DNA of 64,000 bases from Daucus carota subsp. sativus. Taxonomy: Eukaryota > Streptophyta > Magnoliopsida > Apiales > Apiaceae. Of this stretch, positions 60,044-64,000 are shown piece after piece. Every line of letters begins with the position of its first letter. The first letter of the stretch is position 1. The stretch is from positions 39,147,598 through 39,211,597 of the forward strand of contig NC_030385.2 of NCBI RefSeq assembly GCF_001625215.2, in the 5' to 3' direction. The translations under genes were made by a program, and so were the position numbers. The notes below the pieces were generated by a model. The model made no database searches. It worked only from the letters and a program-made list of their open reading frames with translations, and was not told where the DNA came from.

Positions 60044-61261
60044 TCACCCCAACACAGATGATGCATATAATAATTGCTCCCAATTATTTGATACATTAAC
60101 ACCACCGTTTCCATTAGTTGCCCATCCAGTGGTGAATTGTTGATCCGGTGACCAAATCGTTGATACTCCTCCGCACACAGTCAATTCTGCCTCGTTGACC
60201 ACTTGATCCGCGACACCATATGTGACTGGAATGTACTCAGACATCATATCCATTTTACCATTCATCTTGTTACCATTTAATAGTTGATTATTGAAGTAAT
60301 TACTATCAGTGTAATGAGACATATGTTGATCAATCATAGCGGACTGAGTACTTGCCCCCGAAAATTGCCAGGGCAAAGTAGGAGAATCACCAAAGAAGGC
60401 ATTCTGATCTTGTGGAATATGCATGTTGAGATCTGATGCCGCTTGCCAAGGCATGTAATTACTTTGCTGCTGCCACACCATCGCGCTTGTTATATCTGTA
60501 CCTTGGTTCTGCCACTTCATTCCACCAAACTGTTGCTCATGAATAGCCATAAAATCAATCGGACCATTCGGGAGAAAGCTATTATCAATTTGTTTGTGAG
60601 ACTGTTCAAAGCCAGAGGGAAGCATGAGCTGATTCAGAGAACTCCCAATATTTGCAGTAGCCTTAGCAGGAGTCCCCACAAAAGGCGCAGACATAGACTG
60701 ATGATCTCTTTTCGCGACATGATTCTTCTGCTGTGAGACTGCAACAGCGTGACTAGATTGTTGTTGCTGCTGCAAAGCAGGCAATGAAGTAGTAGAATTA
60801 AGCTGAGGGCAAATTAAAGAACGCAAATTATTCCCATCATAAAGCTTGGCCTTAAGCGCCCCAAGTAGGCCTTCCTCGGCCTCATGCTTCCCACAGGCCT
60901 GCTCAAAAGAAAACGGCTCAGCATGCTCAGGCAAGCTGTTCCGAGCCAAAGATTGAGGGTGCTCAAAGTTGGTTCTAGCATTAGCACCACGAAGAGCCCG
61001 TGCAGCATCATCATAAGCCCGGGCAGCATCCTCTGCAGTATCGAAAGTGCCAAGCCATAGCCTAACCTTTTGAAGTGAGTCCTTGATTTCTGCAACCCAT
61101 CTTCCTGAGGGCCTTTGTCTAACTCCCACAAACCTGTGGTGCCCCCTGGATGTCGCGCTCTTCTTCCTTCCCCGAAGGCCTTCCGGTCCATTGCTAGGCT
61201 GACCCATTCCACCTCCACCTGCAGCTTTTGAGCCAGAGCCTGAGGCAGAGTCATGTGCCAT
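60044..61261 (-). CDS. ERF-family transcription factor, single AP2 domain
   Basis: Intronless, 405 aa from ATG at 61261; the frame upstream is open only to a GTG, so 61261 is the first usable start. One AP2/ERF domain in residues about 43-102 ([47 protein letters not shown]), preceded by a Gly/Ser-rich segment and a basic [13 protein letters not shown] that may act as NLS. The [11 protein letters not shown] form resembles the ERN1/RAP2.11-type group rather than typical GCC-box ERFs. The long C-terminus is Gln/Asn/Met-rich with a QQQQQ run, fitting an activation region. It should bind DNA in the nucleus; target genes cannot be read from here. Exact orthologue unresolved. Confidence 0.9.
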   Translation of the reverse strand: MAHDSASGSGSKAAGGGGMGQPSNGPEGLRGRKKSATSRGHHRFVGVRQRPSGRWVAEIKDSLQKVRLWLGTFDTAEDAARAYDDAARALRGANARTNFEHPQSLARNSLPEHAEPFSFEQACGKHEAEEGLLGALKAKLYDGNNLRSLICPQLNSTTSLPALQQQQQSSHAVAVSQQKNHVAKRDHQSMSAPFVGTPAKATANIGSSLNQLMLPSGFEQSHKQIDNSFLPNGPIDFMAIHEQQFGGMKWQNQGTDITSAMVWQQQSNYMPWQAASDLNMHIPQDQNAFFGDSPTLPWQFSGASTQSAMIDQHMSHYTDSNYFNNQLLNGNKMNGKMDMMSEYIPVTYGVADQVVNEAELTVCGGVSTIWSPDQQFTTGWATNGNGGVNVSNNWEQLLYASSVLG

Positions 61262-63174
61262 TTTGAATGGACTTATATGCACAAATACTTGTGGAGTTGT
61301 GTTAATGACTTGATGCAGATAAAGGTTTCAAATGTGTAGTAAGGATGGTTGTGAGTGCAACAACTGGAGGCATGGCATTTTATGTTGAGTGAGAGATGTT
61401 TAAGTAAAGAATAGAAGAAATGAAGAGATGATGCATGAAACAACAAAAGGTATATTAAACTCCATGTTCAACATTACTTAGCAAAGGTGACAATGTTTAA
61501 TCTACAAACTTATATAAAAATTCAAACCATTACTTAACTATTTTTTAATCATTTTTACAAATTAGCAAGTGAAATGAAAAAGTTATATAAAATTTATTGG
61601 AGAAATTTGAGATATATATGCTCAGTAAATATATTTTACACAGAGTATATATAGTTTTCAGAGTCTTCGATAATTTTTAAAAGAAACTAAACCTATGTGT
61701 TCCCATATGAACGAGAGCTAGATTCTTAATTTTAGTCATTGGATACTTAATATAATATATATTTTTAATTTAAAATAAAATTGAAGCTTATGTTGCATAT
61801 TTTAAATGACGAATGTCATCAGTGAATTGTTCAACCCGACATAAGGATTTTCTTTAATCGTTATTGGTAGGTTCGGGAAGAATTAAATCCAATCATCTAA
61901 AATCGCATATAACAAAAGACTGCCTTGTTTCGTTATAGAATAAAACAACTACAGTAACATAGACAACAACAAAAAGTCAATCTATGTACAAGGAGATGAA
62001 CAGGTCAACATCCATCTACAGTCTCGACCATATAATCCATGACAATATTTAAATGTTGCATTTTCTTTTAAGATCGACTTAAATATAAGGATCGGTATAT
62101 TAATACATAACCTTCGTGGTCGATATACTGTATAAGCATGCGCCTCACAACTTTAAAATTATTAGTATATAGTAGGCGGAGGTGTGGCATGGAGGAGGTG
62201 TGGGCTGTGATGATGGAGGTGGAGTACTGAATATAAATATTGAAATAGCAAGGGTCCCGTTGAGATGTCAGAGATGGATGTAGAGGTATGGTAAATTTGG
62301 GACTGAGATGGTGGAGGTGTGGCAGAGATAGGGGTTGGGATGATGCACCCAAATAGAGGTGCCGAGATGAAGGCGGTCGATGACAGAGTTGGTGGCGGAG
62401 ATGGAGGTGGACCGAAAAAAATAATGTTCGTACGTTTAGAGATTAGTGACATTCAAGCTTTCAATATGTAAAATAAAGAAATTTGTAGTAGGATGAAATT
62501 ACACACATATGTTAAACCAAGATTAAGCGTATAACCTATTTATTCATATATTTATGTATAATTTGATCATATGTGCATCATTGGAGTTCACAAAAGATCT
62601 TACTTTGTTTTTGTACTTGTATCATTTTTTTACCCAAGTTAGTTGCATGTTGTGCAAAGAGTATGATTTAGAAGTTGGCTAGAGTACAAACCATTGATGT
62701 GTGCCCTTTATTATAATAATAATAATAATGTGCTCTGCGATCTCTTAGTTTATATAAGTTGTCGTTACATTTTCGTCGGGCGGCTTGTTTAATGTGGTAT
62801 AGTGCAATATTAGCAAGTTGATTTTGTTGCTATCTATTGATTGATGTGACAGATTTAGGACTTTACGCATGATAACAACAATATTTATGTTCCCTCCTCC
62901 CGAGTAAGAAACAACAATTTGACATTCAAATATGGTTTTAAGACAACTTAAAATAATTAGCAGATGATGTGTCATGGAGATAAGCTAGTATTACTGTGTT
63001 TAATTAGCATAAACAAGAATTTATGTGTGAACTTATGCCAATGTCGTTTGCAATATGAATAATGGCTATCTTCTAACGAGCCACTGTTTCATGAACTGTG
63101 GCCAGTACTGTTGACATAAAAGTTTATTACTATGATATAAAAGCAAGACCAATGTTAAATGTTATATATCTATT
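61262..63174. other. ERF promoter and intergenic region
   Basis: No further gene. 62165-62412 is a strand-asymmetric GGAGGTG-rich block whose minus strand reads Pro-rich (PPPSPPPTLSS), probably a decayed repeat or Pro-rich gene piece. An (ATA)n-like tract lies near 62712-62730. Confidence 0.5.
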
Positions 63175-63427
63175 GTTATGGCTATAATATAGGAGTAGCA
63201 TCAAAAAAGTGTTTTTTGGTGTTAAAATAAAACTTGCACTCCAATTTCTAGTTATTGATGATGTGGCAACATGGAAGGATCCATCCTTGGTTTCAAATAT
63301 AGAACCAAGGATGCATCTATGCATGGATGCATCCAAATATAACACCCCTTTGGAGTTGAGTTTTTTTACTTTTGATGCTATAATATAGCAATAAAATCAA
63401 GAATAACATTGCATTGGAGTTACTCTA
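63175..63427. mobile_element. Tourist-like MITE, shortened relative of the 38362 element, inverted
   Basis: The right end TTGCATTGGAGTTACTC is followed by TAA. The interior shares the hairpin CCATCCTTGGTT ... AACCAAGGATGCA and GGTGCTAAA/ACTCCAA words with 38362-38736. The left end is degraded. Confidence 0.7.
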
Positions 63428-63703
63428 ATAGAGTAATTTTTTTATATTATGTATATTTTGGGATTTGTTTGATTGGGTTTGTGTGGATGAAAATAAGGTG
63501 GCCTGCAGTAATTATTTCAGACCCTTGTTTGTGGTCAAGATGATTACTTGGCTCGGCTCTCTCAGGTGATGAGCTGTATTTGATTCTTAGTGATGATCAA
63601 GGAAGATACGTTGTTAATAATAAGTCAAAATAATTTAGAGTGATTTATAAATGTGTTTCCTGAAAGCAACTTGGAACTGTATTTGAGGTCAATTGTTTGT
63701 TTC

Positions 63704-63932
63704 CACTGAATCCATCTCAAATTAAATGACCCTGTTGATTTTGGGCACCCAACTTTAGGTGTATTGACCGTCTACTTCTGAATTTTTTTTTCTTTTGTAA
63801 ATGAAAATTTCATATTTTAATTTTTATTTGCAAAAATAAAATTTTAAAAATAAGTCATGTAGCTATGCGGTCAATGAACTTTAAATTACGTACTCAAAAT
63901 CAACAGGGTCATCTAATTTGAGATGGAGGGAG
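63704..63932. mobile_element. Stowaway-like MITE with long inverted ends
   Basis: Left ATCTCAAATTAAATGACCC and, inverted, right ATCTCAAATTAGATGACCC pair over about 38 bp (CTGTTGATTTTGG inner part). The right end GGAGGGAG is followed by TA (63933-63934). The outermost left bases have diverged. Confidence 0.75.
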
Positions 63933-64000
63933 TATTTTATATTACCACTGACACGGTGATGAATATGATTGTGAAGGTGTGATTTTAATACTTTTCTATT

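Noticed and set aside
61262-61282. Seven-residue extension of the ERF protein
   Set aside because: Begins with GTG; the first ATG is at 61261.

Overview
The window is nuclear DNA of a flowering plant, almost certainly a dicot. The evidence is GT-AG introns, plant-only families (RBOH, CrRLK1L receptor kinase, ERF factor, ER-type Ca2+-ATPase, class III-like GH18 chitinases), AT-rich intergenic DNA and many short Stowaway- and Tourist-type MITEs. An asterid such as an Apiaceae species is my guess only.

Layout, left to right. (1) 1-4032, minus: a 14-exon RBOH NADPH oxidase of pollen RBOHH/J type, cut only at its extreme C-terminus by the window edge. (2) About 4.6-7.1 kb: a fossil solo LTR with a MITE in its last bases. 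(3) 7.7-24.9 kb: a segmental tandem duplication. Each block carries an intact, intronless-CDS INO80G/NFRKB-like gene (9095-13420 and 17452-21765, about 95% identical proteins). The first block also keeps a stray piece of a chitinase promoter. (4) 23.1-28.0 kb: three GH18 chitinase genes in tandem. (5) 29.1 kb: a histone H4 gene. (6) 31.7-37.4 kb, minus: a complete eight-exon ER-type Ca2+-ATPase (ECA1/ECA4 type, 1063 aa). (7) 38-50 kb: a transposon-rich stretch with Tourist, MULE foldback and Stowaway elements and a nearly full LINE with an intact 1394-aa ORF2. (8) 50.7-51.2 kb, minus: a small plant-specific protein of unknown function. (9) 55.2-57.7 kb, minus: a HERK1-type receptor kinase. (10) 60.0-61.3 kb, minus: a single-AP2-domain ERF factor. 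(11) To the right edge: MITEs and no gene.

The genes do not form one pathway. RBOH, the Ca2+ pump and the HERK1-type kinase all belong to families linked to ROS/Ca2+ and cell-wall signalling, but their proximity is probably chance. The most informative structure is the 7.7-24.9 kb duplication. Its two copies differ by an occupied versus empty MITE site, a lost 5'UTR splice acceptor, a lost upstream ORF and a 12-bp coding deletion, and so give a natural record of early paralogue divergence. I found no clear candidate for a wholly new biological system.
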